Assembly: GCA_030522415.1 (NCBI GenBank)
Contig: CM060113.1
Coordinates: 14,124,157 to 14,188,156, forward strand
Reading direction: 5' to 3'
Origin: Channallabes apus
Taxonomy: Eukaryota; Chordata; Actinopteri; Siluriformes; Clariidae
DNA: 64,000 nt
In this document: positions 1 to 11,215 of the stretch, one piece after another
Layout: each line of letters begins with the position of its first letter
Numbering within the stretch: position 1 is the stretch's first letter
The notes under the pieces: generated by a model
What the model was told of the DNA's origin: nothing
The model's input: the letters and a program-made list of their open reading frames with translations, nothing else
The model's database searches: none
Translations under genes and position numbers: made by a program

Positions 1-418
1 GATGAATGACGAATTGTCGATATTTCACGGAAGCATATATATATATATATATATATATAAACTGCATATATAGAATGAAACCTGAGATAGTTACAGTACT
101 GTACATATATACACTGAATGACGAATAGATAGTATGAGCGATCCCTTGCGCCATCTGCTGAGAGAAATGAGAATGGCAGGTTGGAAAAGACAGGAAACGT
201 CATGCCGTCGCGCAGCTGTCAGCAATTTCAAGTAAATAAGAGCAAAATAGCTTTATACTGGCTTTTACTGGTGCGATATTGAAAATGTAAGCATGCTGGT
301 TGATTAAGTTCACAGATCTAGGAAAAGTTATGAAAGGAGGGTCCTGGAATTTGATCAAGTGTGAAGTATTTTTTTTCCCCTATTACGGTCAAATGACCGG
401 TGCTCGGCACTTCTAGTG
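1..418 (-). mobile_element. piggyBac-like TTAA element, copy A (truncated by window edge)
   Basis: The outer terminus ends in CACTAG when read on the minus strand and is followed by TTAA at 419-422. The same terminus is seen in copy C (61476) and, at the other end, in copy B (27731). A TTAA target is the signature of piggyBac-type insertion. Just inside the end is a 6-bp inverted motif, cggtca/tgaccg, at 386-399. Internal sequence aligns with copies B and C over several hundred bases. No transposase is visible, so this is a non-autonomous copy. It contains a (TA)n tract at about 36-58 and a double Tc1-type scar at 92-103. The piggyBac assignment rests on the TTAA target and termini only. Confidence 0.6.
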
Positions 419-422
419 TTAA

Positions 423-1949
423 GGGGTTTTATATAAACCCACTGGCCACTTTAAAGGAACACCAGCACATTTGTGAAATTATCCAAGGTCCCTGTGCTCC
501 CACTGGTCAGATCAATAACAATGACTGACAGGCAGGGGAGCACAAACCCTGGCTATAGCCATGGAGTCCCCAGTTGGGACCCAAATCAGGCCCAAATAAT
601 TGAATAAATATGTGGAAAATTTGCTTTTCATGTACTTTTGCTATGATGGCTAACATAAGTGATAGTTGATTCATTTATTAGCACTTGACAGTAGGCCCGT
701 TTTCACCAAAATATTTGTTTCCACTCCAAGCAATTACTCACACTTTATAGCAGTGACAAATGACAGTGCGAAACGACATATTGACGTTACCGTTATCTAT
801 TCATGCATGCCCTGGTTGATGGTGTCAACCACTGATAGGAATTTTAATTACGCATTTTAAGCGTATTTGAATATTGGGGGATGTGTTTCCTCCCGGTGTA
901 TATCATAATGACAGCCTGGGCACAAATACAGTATATACAGGGGGAGCGAGAGAAAGAGAATGCACAGATACAGACACACTGACCTTTAACACCAGACTAA
1001 TGACCGAGGTATATGATTTCCAAAAGAATACAAAAATTCTGTTCATTAACGAACGGTGGATAAAAAATTCATTTCACTACATTAGGTGATTGCAATGTTA
1101 TGAACAGAACATCAACATTACTTATGAATATCCTTCCTCCCAAAATGTTCCCATGGTACTGAGACATAGCAGAGCAGTTAACTTGCCCTTGCTGTTGTTC
1201 CTCCCCTGAGGCAGTTTTTATACACTGCTGGGGGTTTATGTGCACATAATGGTGCAACCTGACTCATAGACCTCAGTGGAAGTGCTTTCTTTGCATACAG
1301 CATTTTCATTAAGCTCAAGCTATGCATTTAAATATTGACATCTAATTACATGGCATTGAGTTTTTATTATTAAAGGTCATCCATGCTTGCGTCATTTTTT
1401 GTCTGTAAACATAAACACAACCCATTGTAATTTTTTGGTTTTATGTTCCTTTAAAATACAGTAGTAGAAATGATGCTTAGGGCTTTTTTTTTTATCTTGG
1501 TGAATGAATCTCTTCTTGTTCTCCTGAGCATACAATCAAGCAGAATTTCAATGAGGCTGCAGAAATTGTCCATCTAAATCCTATCAAATATTTAGTGATA
1601 CCTTTAAAGGCAAATCTCATCATACCCTTTGTATTACATTACGCCTAGTAGGAGTTTGATCCTTTCCTATGAACAGGTGTAGGCCTTTAGCTATATTATA
1701 ATGTTGGGTATCCCATAAGGTTCATAGTTTACATACTGATATTTTCTTGGTTTAATGCCAACAAAATATCAAAGTCTGTTAACATCATAAACCAAACATT
1801 GACAGCAATATTCCTCTTATAACTGAAACTAGGTTTCCTGAATGCCTTGGGATTACAAGGATTTGAATTTGTACACCACCCCAATCCTAATATGGGGAAA
1901 AATGAATGAATAAAATGGAATGTCATGGTTTAATCCTAAATTGGAAACT
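423..1949. other. Non-coding stretch, no gene recognised
   Basis: AT-rich sequence with only short chance ORFs. Bases 430-475 resemble the end of a decayed transposon (a ccactggccacttta-type motif), but too little remains to classify. Confidence 0.5.
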
Positions 1950-2250
1950 GTCTATGTGGAGATTCACATGTTCTCACTGGATGCTCATGGGTTTCATTCA
2001 GGTTCTTTGAGTTGACCATGCTAACCACTGAGCCACCATAAGCACATTAATGGGTCCCATGATCCTAACAGAGTAGAGAAAAAAAAAGATTTTGGGTGGT
2101 TGGGCCAATTTATGGAAGTATGAGCTGCAGCTCTTTGGCAAACTTTGGCCAATTTTAGTATTTTGTACAAATTCTGCCACCTCACAGGGTCCCCAGTTCG
2201 ATTCTGAACTTGGGTTAATTTGGGGTTACAAGGACTTCTGTCCTTTTCTG
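1950..2250. repeat. Scrambled tRNA-derived SINE fragments
   Basis: Three short pieces of a common fish tRNA-derived SINE are visible: a plus-strand middle part (about 1950-2012), a minus-strand head with 'gctaaccactgagccacc' (2020-2038) and a plus-strand B-box-like part with 'agttcgattctga' (2196-2208). Mixed orientation and gaps indicate an old, rearranged remnant. Confidence 0.5.
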
Positions 2251-2379
2251 AGTGAAGTCTTCCACCTTGCATCTGGTATTTTTCCACCTTGCATCTGGAT
2301 TTACCATGGACCGGCATAAATCAGTTAATGAAGTTGAAAAATGAATAAGTATCTTTTATGATTAAGTTTAGAGTATATA

Positions 2380-2738
2380 CAGTAAGTCCCAGTTCATGCA
2401 TGTTCATTTGCGTCAATTAGATCACATCCTCTGCAAGTACAGTAGTTGTGGTATAATTTTTAGCACTGTACTGTATAGAGTACAGTACAACCCCAAGATG
2501 TCCATAAGCAAGCGTAAAAGCAGTGGCGATGAAGCTGGTACTGCTAAGAAGCATCCAGCAATAACGATGGAGGCAGAAGTGAAAATAAATTAGAGAATGG
2601 GACGAGGTGAAAAGATGGCAGACATATATTGTGCATAGCTAATTGCGTTAGTATCCTAGTACCTAGACAATGTTTGTTGGAACAAATTGGACTTACAATG
2701 AGCCCTCGGAACGGAACTCGTTCTTATGTAGGGGACTG
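2380..2738 (+). mobile_element. Internally deleted pogo/Tigger-like transposon
   Basis: The element lies between TA dinucleotides (2378-2379 and 2739-2740). Its right end, read inward, is cagtcccctacataagaacg, which is the typical Tigger terminus. The left end starts CAGTAAGTCCC and matches imperfectly. Only about 360 bp remain, so it is a MITE-like deletion derivative. It retains the start of a transposase reading frame. Confidence 0.6.
2498..2593 (+). pseudogene. N-terminal remnant of Tigger-type transposase
   Basis: A 31-codon remnant begins MSISKRKSSGDEAG and continues with ITMEAEVKI before a stop. The Ser/Lys-rich start followed by 'AITME..VKI' is the pattern at the N-terminus of pogo/Tigger transposases, just before their CENP-B-type helix-turn-helix. 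Everything downstream, including the DDE catalytic core, is deleted. It cannot encode a working protein. Confidence 0.55.
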
Positions 2739-2740
2739 TA

Positions 2741-2974
2741 ATAACTTTTTTGTTTTATAATACTAACTGCTGATTATATGATATTTTCATAGTCAGATAA
2801 AGATGCCATAGCATACAGTAGAAAAATATATAGTGGTATATAGGAGTGTTAATATTGTGATTTTCCCAGTGCAGAGTCTCATTCAGCCTGTCAATCCATG
2901 TGTAGTTTTATATATTTCTACATATATTATGTTTTAAATAAGTAAGAATATTTAATTTGTACATCTTTGTTATC
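2741..2974. other. Non-coding, nothing recognised
   Basis: AT-rich sequence between the Tigger-like element and a SINE tail. It contains one TACAGTA scar motif (about 2814). Confidence 0.4.
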
Positions 2975-3050
2975 CCAAGCTAGAGCCTAGAACCTATCCT
3001 GGGAACCCTGGATGCAAGCAAGGTAGGAATACACCCTAGATGGGTTGTCA
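2975..3050 (-). repeat. SINE 3' tail fragment (minus)
   Basis: Read on the minus strand, it matches the 3' half of the SINE family at 20996-21335: text equivalent to 'cctgggataggctccagg' and a 'dangling' acaccct motif. The 5' part is missing. Confidence 0.45.
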
Positions 3051-3979
3051 GACTTTCAAGCTCTCATCATGCACATATTTATTGCTTATAAGGTCAATCA
3101 CCAATTAACTTTTGGGAGCTGAGAAGAAAATGCAGATCTCTGGAGAACATGTGAAATTCCACGCGGACAGTAAGTCGAGCTCAGATACTTTAAAATTGTG
3201 TTGTGTGGAACAATGCTACCCGCTGTGTTACCATCTCTGTCAGGGGAAACAATACTGTTTCATCCATTTCCTGCCTGTTCGTCAGAATATATTCAAGAAT
3301 GCATCATACTTGTTCTGAGATATTGATTAGATAGTCGAGTAATGGAGACTGCAGTAGTTGCATTAAGACACAGATAAATGGCAGGTGCATAGTGTCTCTG
3401 TGAGAAAATTCATTATGGTAATTACCATTACGTTGTCCCTGTTGACCAAAGTCTCTTTTTGATGATTTATCACTAAATATTCAGGCGAAAACTATTCTGT
3501 TGTGGTGGATGATTCAAGGATCTACGCAAGGTTTCTATTTTTATCTCAAGCCAGCATCACCAGCTTGGGTAATCAACTCGACCAGATTGCACACTGAGAA
3601 ACAAATTGCTTCATTTAAGCATGAAAATTGATTGAGCAAAAGGGTGCCTCACGAAACCGAACATTTATCAAGCTCTGTTTACTCCTTACAAAATCACTTT
3701 TCCTACCTGTTTTCAGTCTGAACGAAGTCGGGATGACTTGAAAACGTACAGCCGTTGATGTGCTACTTCAGTTTCAGAGATACCGGATACATTTCAATTT
3801 GTGCCTCAAATGTCCCCTTAATATTAGGGTTTATATCATATTGAACAAATCATGTTAATAGGCAGATGAAATAAAAAGCTATTGAATAACTGTCAAAACA
3901 CTGACAAACCACTGCCTCAAGTACATACAATGATAAACCTTGGGCATCTGCAATTTTTTGCTATTGATTTTGCCTATAT
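3051..3979. other. Non-coding, no gene recognised
   Basis: No repeat or exon could be supported. The moderately GC-balanced, non-repetitive stretch 3480-3780 is the part least like a transposon. Confidence 0.4.
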
Positions 3980-3997
3980 ATGGTTACCATGCAAATG

Positions 3998-4211
3998 AGG
4001 CACTGGTGGCTCAGTGGTAGGTGTTTTGCCTGCCATGCGGAAGGCCCGGGTTCGATTCCCAGCCAGTGCCCAAACCCTAGCCCGGATAAAATGGGAGGGT
4101 TGCGTCAGGAAGGGCATCTGGTGTAAAAACTGTGCCAAATTGTAGTGCGGACTGGATAGTCTGCTGTGGCGACCCCTTGTCAGGAGCAGCCGAAAGACCA
4201 ACAACAACAAC
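3998..4211 (+). mobile_element. Young tRNA-derived SINE with perfect 18-bp target duplication
   Basis: Pol III-type promoter boxes are visible: A box 'tggctcagtggtag' (4009-4022) and B box 'ggttcgattcc' (4049-4059). The tail ends in (CAA)n at about 4202-4211. The 18-bp sequence atggttaccatgcaaatg occurs directly on both sides (3980-3997 and 4212-4229) without mismatch, so insertion by LINE-type target-primed reverse transcription is well supported and recent. The tail 'gtggcgaccccttgtcagg' resembles the LINE-derived tails shared by many teleost SINEs. This is not a functional tRNA gene: the body runs far past a tRNA length and cannot fold as a cloverleaf past the B box. Confidence 0.85.
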
Positions 4212-4267
4212 ATGGTTACCATGCAAATGTTTGATACTTTTCTTTTTCAGTAAGACCTAGTCATTAT

Positions 4268-4565
4268 ATACTCACTCACTCACCCCCCAGGAGACTTGGG
4301 GCAGAAGGACACCATGGAATCCATTGCAGGGCACACACATATACTGTACACACACAATGGGCAATTTTGGGAATGCCAATTAGCCTGATCTGCATGTCTT
4401 TGGACTTTGGGAAGAAACTGGAGTACCCTGAGGAAACCCACCTAGCACAGGGAGAACATACAAACTCCATACACACTGAGGCAGGAATCGAACCTGACCG
4501 GAAATCAAACCCCGATCCTGGAGGTGCAAGTCGACAGTGCAATCCACTAAGTCACCATGCCACCT
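4268..4565 (-). repeat. tRNA-derived SINE, near full length (minus)
   Basis: On the minus strand it runs from a tRNA-like head ('ggcatggtgacttagtgg') through 'ggagtttgtatgttctccc' to a tail beginning 'gagtgagtgag'. It belongs to the same family as 7478-7765 and 20996-21335. A TACTGTA scar interrupts the (CA)-rich part near 4340. Confidence 0.7.
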
Positions 4566-4575
4566 GTCATTATAA

Positions 4576-5549
4576 ACTAAAAACACAAAATAACCCAGAA
4601 AATTGAGATCATTCAATCATTCAAGAGAACAGCTAGCACATTACCGGAACTTGCTGGGAGATACTGGCAGTAACTTTTTTGGTCGGAGAAAAGCTTATAC
4701 ATTCACAACGCTTTAATTGTTGGAAGTAAAGGATGTTTTCACTACTTACTAACTTTGTTAGAGATTAAATGACAGAACCTTTGTGGACATTATTTAAATA
4801 AAAGTCAAGAAAAAAATACTGATAAAACTTTTGAAATTAATTAGAAAACTAATTGTTCACTTTTTAGACTTTTTTTTTTTTTTTACTTTAAAATGATACA
4901 TGCTCAACAGAAAACAACAAACAGAATATTTGGAAACCTTATGAAAATATTCAAGTTAAACGAAGCATAGAGTGTGCATAATGGACAAAAAATGACCCCT
5001 ATATGTTTTAGTTGCTATTAAACATTTCACACATACAAAGACATAGTGTTTCATTGCTTAAATTATTGCATGCAAAATAATATGTGCATTGAGCACTATG
5101 TTTATAGAGCAGTGAATGTTTTATTCAAATGAATAACTTTCACATTAGTGCACAGTGTTGCTGATAGTGGAGGTAGAGTAAGAGGGTTCCTGCTGTGTCA
5201 TGGTATGTGGAGGAAATCAGAAAGGACAAGCAGGAGTGATGGGAAGGAGAAAGACTCTTAACATTTCACTTAGGATTCAGACAACTATTATCACCCTGTT
5301 ATCACCCATGACTTAAAACTGCAGCTTGGTGTAGCTTGTTAGGGATGTTCAACAATAAAGTCAAAAGGAGGAACGTTTTCTTCCAAGAAAACAAGCGATA
5401 TTAAATGAAATTTAAGTTGCATCGTCATTAATTATGAATTGAGGTATGAGAATGTTACACAAGGTATTGAGGATTTTTTTCCCACTGTTGAATAAAATGA
5501 AGGCTCCCACATAATTCATTCAATCTCATTGTCGACTTTACAGTTCTTG
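4576..5549. other. Non-coding, no gene recognised
   Basis: AT-rich DNA with poly(T) at about 4867-4884 and no supported exon or repeat. Confidence 0.4.
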
Positions 5550-5766
5550 TAATACCACTTATACGAACACACCAATTCATCACAGTGGAGACAATTTGGA
5601 AATGCTGGTCTTTGAACTGTGGGAGGAAACTGGAGTTCCTGGAGGAAACCCGTCAAGAAGAACATACAAACTCCATGCACACAGACCAGAGGCGGAAATC
5701 AAACCCTCAACCCTGGAGGTGCAAGGTAACAGTACTAACACGTACACCACTGTGACACCATTGCCT
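5550..5766 (-). repeat. tRNA-derived SINE, internally deleted (minus)
   Basis: Same family as 4268-4565. The segment 'gtgggaggaaactggagtt' and the tRNA-like head ending near 5765 are recognisable, while the middle of the tail is missing. It directly abuts the TIR element that starts at 5767. Confidence 0.65.
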
Positions 5767-6304
5767 CTTTTCCACTGCATAGTACGGCACGACACGGTTC
5801 AGTTCAACTCACTTCGGTTTGGCAGTGTTTGGCTCGGTTTGCGCTTCCACTGCAGTGTAGTAACACTTTAGCGTGGGCGGGATTACTCACGTGTCGTTTA
5901 GTCGTGGCGCCGCTAGTGCCGTGACGTCATCGTAAACGCGCCACAAACAAACACACAACAATGGAGCATATCGACGGCATGGTGTTCTTCATTCTCGGCA
6001 TGTGGATGTTTTTAACAGCGAGACGAAGGAGTTTGCGTGCGATCCTTCTCTGGCTGTTATAAATATAGCGGTTCTGTTGTGTCTCGTGTCGCAAGTTCGG
6101 TGACGCAGTAATGACGATTTTCTCCGGCTAATCAGTGACCAGCAGAGTTTACACGTCACGTTTTGGTAACGGTTCGGCGCGCTTGGAACCTCGGCTGAGG
6201 TGGTACTAAAAAAAGGACCAGGTACCATGTACTGTTCCCAGTGGAAAACCCCCCGAAAGTGAGTAGAACTGAACCGTGTCGTGTCGTACTATGCAGTGGA
6301 AAAG
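5767..6304. mobile_element. TIR DNA transposon derivative with ~39-bp near-perfect ends
   Basis: The left end (5767-5805) and the reverse complement of the right end (6266-6304) agree over about 39 bp with one difference, both starting cttttccactgcatagtacg. The 538-bp interior is more GC-rich than its surroundings and contains a small ORF at 5961-6062 that starts MEHIDGMVFFILGMWMF. This looks like a piece of a transposon-encoded accessory or transposase leader. The structure suits a PIF/Harbinger-like derivative, but I see no clear 3-bp target duplication, so the superfamily is left open. Confidence 0.6.
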
Positions 6305-6601
6305 CACCACATGTGACCTTTAGAGATGATTGAATTATTTTTACGCATGATTTTTTTGTGAATGTTTTTTTCCACATGATTTTTTCCAATCATTTATTTT
6401 CATGTGAATTTTCCCCAATACATTTATTTTTATATTTTTATCTTTATACACATAAATGTTTATACAGTATATACTATTCATGTAAGGCATATGGTTTTAT
6501 CTATTACATTTGTAATTTCATTTGCTATTTTATGATATTACATTTTAATTATGCTCTTTATATTTTCTCATTGGATCACATATAACATAAAAAATATGTT
6601 A

Positions 6602-6633
<32 letters not shown>

Positions 6634-7477
6634 ACATATGAAAACCTGTGATTTTTCCATAAGGGGTGCCGCCGTTCATTTAATGAATAATTGCAAAAGC
6701 AATTGTGAACAAAGAAAATATCCTGGATGAAATGGTTGAGTGAACATGCCAACCCTGCTCAGGATAGTGCCAATAGAAGACAGACCAGGCGAGCACAATC
6801 ACAGCACTAAATATTATTATGCAGATCTTTCCTATTCATGTTTTGATAACGTATTTTAATGTTGTGGAAAGAAAGAGAGCCATCAGATTGTTTGGTACCA
6901 TTGTTCTATGATATTACGCTACCAATATTCATTTCACCGTTTATCAGACACTCGTTTGTTAATTACTGAGATAAATCCTGCACTCAGAAAGAATAACAGG
7001 TAACGGTAATTAGCACTGTTTAGATGGCAACGATCTATTGAGCAGCAACCTCATTATCATACGTTAGAGGGGGCGCAAAGAGGTGTAACTGATATAAACA
7101 GATTTATTTCAACTCATCAAATACTCTGGAAGAGAATGGCTGAATTTGAGTTTGCATAATTCATAACAAACTATTCTGGGATCATTAGGGTCATTTAAAA
7201 CTAACATTATGTGATTTGTTACGGAACTCAAACATTTATCCTCTAATTACACAAGTTTATACACAAGGAAAAATTAATCAAGCATAATCAACTGTAATAT
7301 GTCAACCTCTTTCCACAAAGTATTATAAAATGTGTTTAAACCAAAAGGACAATGGGTAGAATGGAACTGTTTTGCACAAGCATCCCAAAGGGTCTGTTAT
7401 GTGATAGTATCATGAGTATTTATTTTTAAAATCTTCAGGTTACTAAAAATAAAGTATTTTTATTTATTGTGAAAATT
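6305..7477. other. Non-coding, with a (CAAAA)n tract
   Basis: No gene recognised. A short (CAAAA)n microsatellite lies at about 6606-6633. The remainder is AT-rich unique sequence. Confidence 0.4.
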
Positions 7478-7765
7478 TTTGGGTCTATGTGTGTGGAGTA
7501 TGCATGTTCTCTCTTTGCTTGGTAGGTTTCCGCCCACATTCCAAGGACACACAAGCTAATTTCCAAATTGCACCTATTATGTGAGTGTAAGTGTGTGTGT
7601 ACGTGGTTATGCATTGCAATGGACTGACAACCCATCCAGGATGTAGTTTAGTGTCTCAAGTCCTGGGATAGTCTTCAGGCCTCCAATGACCCTATGCCAT
7701 ATCTCTATACCACTTATACAGTATACGTGGGATGAAGAATGGGTGAGTGAGTGAGTGTATGAATG
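7478..7765 (+). repeat. tRNA-derived SINE, 5'-truncated (plus)
   Basis: Starts within 'gtgtgtggagtatgcatgtt' and runs to a tail with 'gggtgagtgagtgagtg'. The tRNA-like head is absent, which is typical of 5' truncation. A TACAGTA scar lies in the tail (about 7715). Confidence 0.65.
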
Positions 7766-8103
7766 TCATCTGCATTATTATGTTACTTGCAACCATGCGT
7801 GTCAAAAACTTGATACGTATCATAAAATTGCTAACATTCAATATGTAAAAAATAGAGATCAAATGATTTATTTCGCATGGTATCAGCTAAAAAAGATGTT
7901 AGATCACAATAAATAAGGAGCTACTAGCAAGGACACTGAAGACACTGAAGAGCAAGATACAGTATGCACTTTTTTTTTGTTCTGTCTTACTGTGTACCGT
8001 ATGACCCTGCCTCATTCTTAAATACTTCTATTCTGTTTAATCTAGTTAATGGTCATTACCTGCCCTTTGCCTGTTCTATCATTTTTAAGACCAGTGTTGA
8101 AAC
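7766..8103. other. Non-coding, nothing recognised
   Basis: AT-rich sequence with a TACAGTA motif near 7957 and a poly(T) run near 7969. Confidence 0.35.
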
Positions 8104-8325
8104 CATCCAATCCATTGCAAGGCAAACACACACATTTCAGGCAGGCAATTTAGGAAAATTTTTGAAAGATTAGTCTATTCTGCATGTCTTTGGACTGTGG
8201 GAGAAAATCAGAGTACCTAGAGGAAACCCACCAAGCACAGGGAGAATATGCGAACCCCACACCCGCAGACCCTTATTAAAATCACCACAGTGCTAGCCAA
8301 TACTCCAGCCACTACCTTGCCACCA
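8104..8325 (-). repeat. tRNA-derived SINE, partial (minus)
   Basis: Recognisable by 'gcatgtctttggactgtggg' (8181-8200) and 'cccaccaagcacaggg' (8227-8242). Head and tail are degraded. Confidence 0.65.
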
Positions 8326-8554
8326 GATTGATTTGGTGTTTTTATAAGAAATCACTCACCTGTAATTAAATCCTTCCAGTCTTTAAGACATGGATCAAAA
8401 ATCATACTGAGAAATATTAACCTCTGAAATTTGGATTCATTGTTATGCAATGTATTGTATGTCCATATGTCCATGCCAGAAGGTTGCATACAAATAAGAG
8501 TATTCCGTATCTTTGGAAATTATTGTAGGGGAGTTGAAAGAACTATGAGCAATA

Positions 8555-8672
8555 CCATGTGAATCTGGGCAGAACATGCCATTTGCTGCACAGGCATTAA
8601 CCCGAGCTCGGGAATTAAATCATGACCCCAGAGCCATGTGCTGCCCACACTATTCGATGCACCACTGTATTA
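8555..8672 (-). repeat. Degraded SINE head (minus)
   Basis: Minus-strand remnant with a degraded B-box region around 'cgagctcgggaatta' and a tRNA-like head toward 8670. Followed by a (TTTA)n tract at 8677-8700. Confidence 0.4.
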
Positions 8673-8700
8673 TAATTTATTTATTTATTTATTTATTTAT

Positions 8701-9897
8701 AAACTGCACGTATGCAAGCACAAGGTATACAATATGATACAGCATGTCGAAACCCTTTGTTTAAGCTAAAATTCTGTTGCAAAATAACAGTGTACAATTT
8801 TATTGTTGTATTGATCACTGCAAGAATTATATTTAATCTGAGAAAGAACATTATCTGATAATATAAAAAGGATAAGAACTGCACATTTTATAATCAATAA
8901 GTCCTGTACAGTGCATTCACTTATGAAATGACTTTAACCCTGTAGCAAAAAATATGCAAAAACTGCCAACTTAATAAATTCTTAATATAAATGTATAGAT
9001 GAGATAGCAAGGCAGTTTTAACATAAGATAAAACTAAGAGAATGTATGATTGTGCTGCCTCAGTGCCAAATAGCCAGCAGGCAATTTATTCCACTGACAA
9101 TACATCTGTCCTTGATGCCGCATCCACTCTTGAATGATAATTTTGGGAGACGTGTGCAGCTCAGTGCCTTCTCATAGTGGCGCTGGTGGACTATCTCTGA
9201 CGCAAGCCAGCCTTTTCCGTGTGAAGAAAAGCTTTCAGAAATTATTCATCAAAAACTAAATGCACATAGTAACATACAAGTATAAATGTCTACAATATCT
9301 GTACGTTGCAAGGCAAGGGATGTAATGAACCGTTGCTCTTGATACTATGCATTTTTAATTAAAAAAAAAAGAAAAATGAAAGAAATGAAAGCCTTGACTT
9401 TAAATGTCCTTAATGACAGTACACCAAGCGTAAATTTTTATAAATCTAAATAGCAGCAACAACACTCACAAAGATAAAGTGAAAATGTCAAATCAAAATG
9501 ACATCACATGGTTACAGTCATGGATGAGCATTACAAATTTCAGTGGATGGAAAGATCAGAAGGAAAGCAAATCAGACATTTGCCAACTGTGGATAAAATG
9601 GATTGTAAAGATGAGGAGATAGTAAGGCCCAGCACTTTAGAGCGAGGCTGTGCCCTTTAAAATTTACTATGCCGACAGCTGGTTCAACCTAGGTGCACTG
9701 ACCTTTATGGATCTAGTTGGCTGAACAAAAGGGACCACTAGAATCTGGTCTTAGCCTCCTCTATTGAAGCAGTCAAATTCTAGAGAGGTGTCTGAATCTT
9801 AACTATGATGAAGCCTCATGGGGTTTATGACCACATGCGCTCATACGGTGACACATCTTAAAATTGAGAGAAGACATAAGAAAACCCTATAAGGTAA
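8701..9897. other. Non-coding, no gene recognised
   Basis: Unique AT-rich sequence. No splice-bounded reading frame or repeat could be supported. Confidence 0.4.
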
Positions 9898-11215
9898 AAC
9901 AAAAGTTTGGATACAGCTTCTCCTTCTTTATTTTTATTATTTTCAACATTATACACTAATGCTAAAGAAATCCAAACTATTGAGTTATGTAATAAACAAA
10001 ACGTTTTAAATAAGCCAGAAAATATTTTAGAAGTAGCTACATTTAGGTTTGATGATAGGTTGGCACACAAACATCGTTCTCTCAACAGATTTACAAGGAA
10101 GTCACATGGATTCACAGGTGTGCCTTGTCCAGAATTCATTTGTAACATTTCTGGCCAACTTAATATACTTAATAGTTATAGATACTTTATACTTTAGACC
10201 ATTTAGACCCATTGTGCTACTACAACTACTGTACAAATCTATATTATGGTAATAAACAATCAGTTAAGTAAAGAGAAAAGTCTTTACTTTAAGAAAGTTC
10301 AGACAAACCGAAAAATGTCCAGAAATTTGAATGTATCCAAAACAATCAAATGCTCCGATGAAGCTGGTCCTTAAGAGGACCAACCCAGGAAAGGAAGGCC
10401 AAGAGCTACTTCTGCTATAAAGATTATGTTTATTAGAAAGTATTAGCCTTAGAAACCACTGATTTGCAGCACATCATATTAGAGTACACATAAATGCTTC
10501 TCTGAGTTCAAACGGCATGCATATTTCAACATCCACTGTTTAGACTATATGAGTCATGGTCAAGTTTCAGCAAAAGATCTATCACTTCAGAAGAACAACA
10601 AGCAGAAGAGACTTGATTGGGCCACGAAACACAAGGAACAGACATTAGATCTGTGGGGAAAAATTGCCTGATGGTTCTAGCCATTGTGTCTTTCTTAAAC
10701 ATTTAGGGAGTAAGTTGATGGTTCCTGATTGTGTGGTTCCCACTGTGAAGCATGGAAGTCAAAATTTAGTCAAAATTGAGGGCACATTTAACTACATTTA
10801 ACCTATCACAACATTTTGCAGTGACATGCCATCCCATCTGGTTTGGAATTAGTGGGACCATCATTGGTTTTCCAATAAGACAATGGCGTCAAACACACCT
10901 CTAGGTTATGTAAGAGCTATTCGTCCAAAAAGGATAGTGATGGAGTGCTGTATCAGATCACCTGATCTTAATTCAATTGCGATAGTTTGGCATGAATTGG
11001 TCTGGAGGGTAAAGGGAAAGTAGCCAACAAGTACTCAACACCTTTCAAAACATTTTTAAGCTTGTGGAAAACCATTTCAGGTGACTGAAAAGCAAAAGTG
11101 GCTACTTTGAATTAAATATAAATTTAGAAATATTACTTAACAAACTTTCGTTGACTTCTTAATTCCATATTTGTTTAGTATTGATATACAATGTTGAAAA
11201 CAATAAAAATAACGT
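9898..11215 (+). pseudogene. Decayed Tc1-like transposon and transposase (plus)
   Basis: Fragments of a Tc1-type transposase can be read on the plus strand in shifting frames: around 10608-10660 a piece resembling 'RLDWATKHKEQTLDLWGKI', around 10700-10760 a piece of the core, and around 10885-10990 the degraded 'QDN..KHT' and 'SPDLN.I..VWH' motifs that normally carry the second Asp and the Glu of the DDE triad. Many frameshifts and stops interrupt it. Approximate ends lie near 9898 and 11215; terminal repeats are no longer clear. It is an old copy unrelated in sequence to the three young Tc1 copies below. Confidence 0.6.

Noticed and set aside
3998..4075. tRNA gene
   Set aside because: A and B boxes are present but the unit is the head of a SINE with an 18-bp target duplication and an A-rich tail. 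The same applies to 54068-54258 and 56227-56487.
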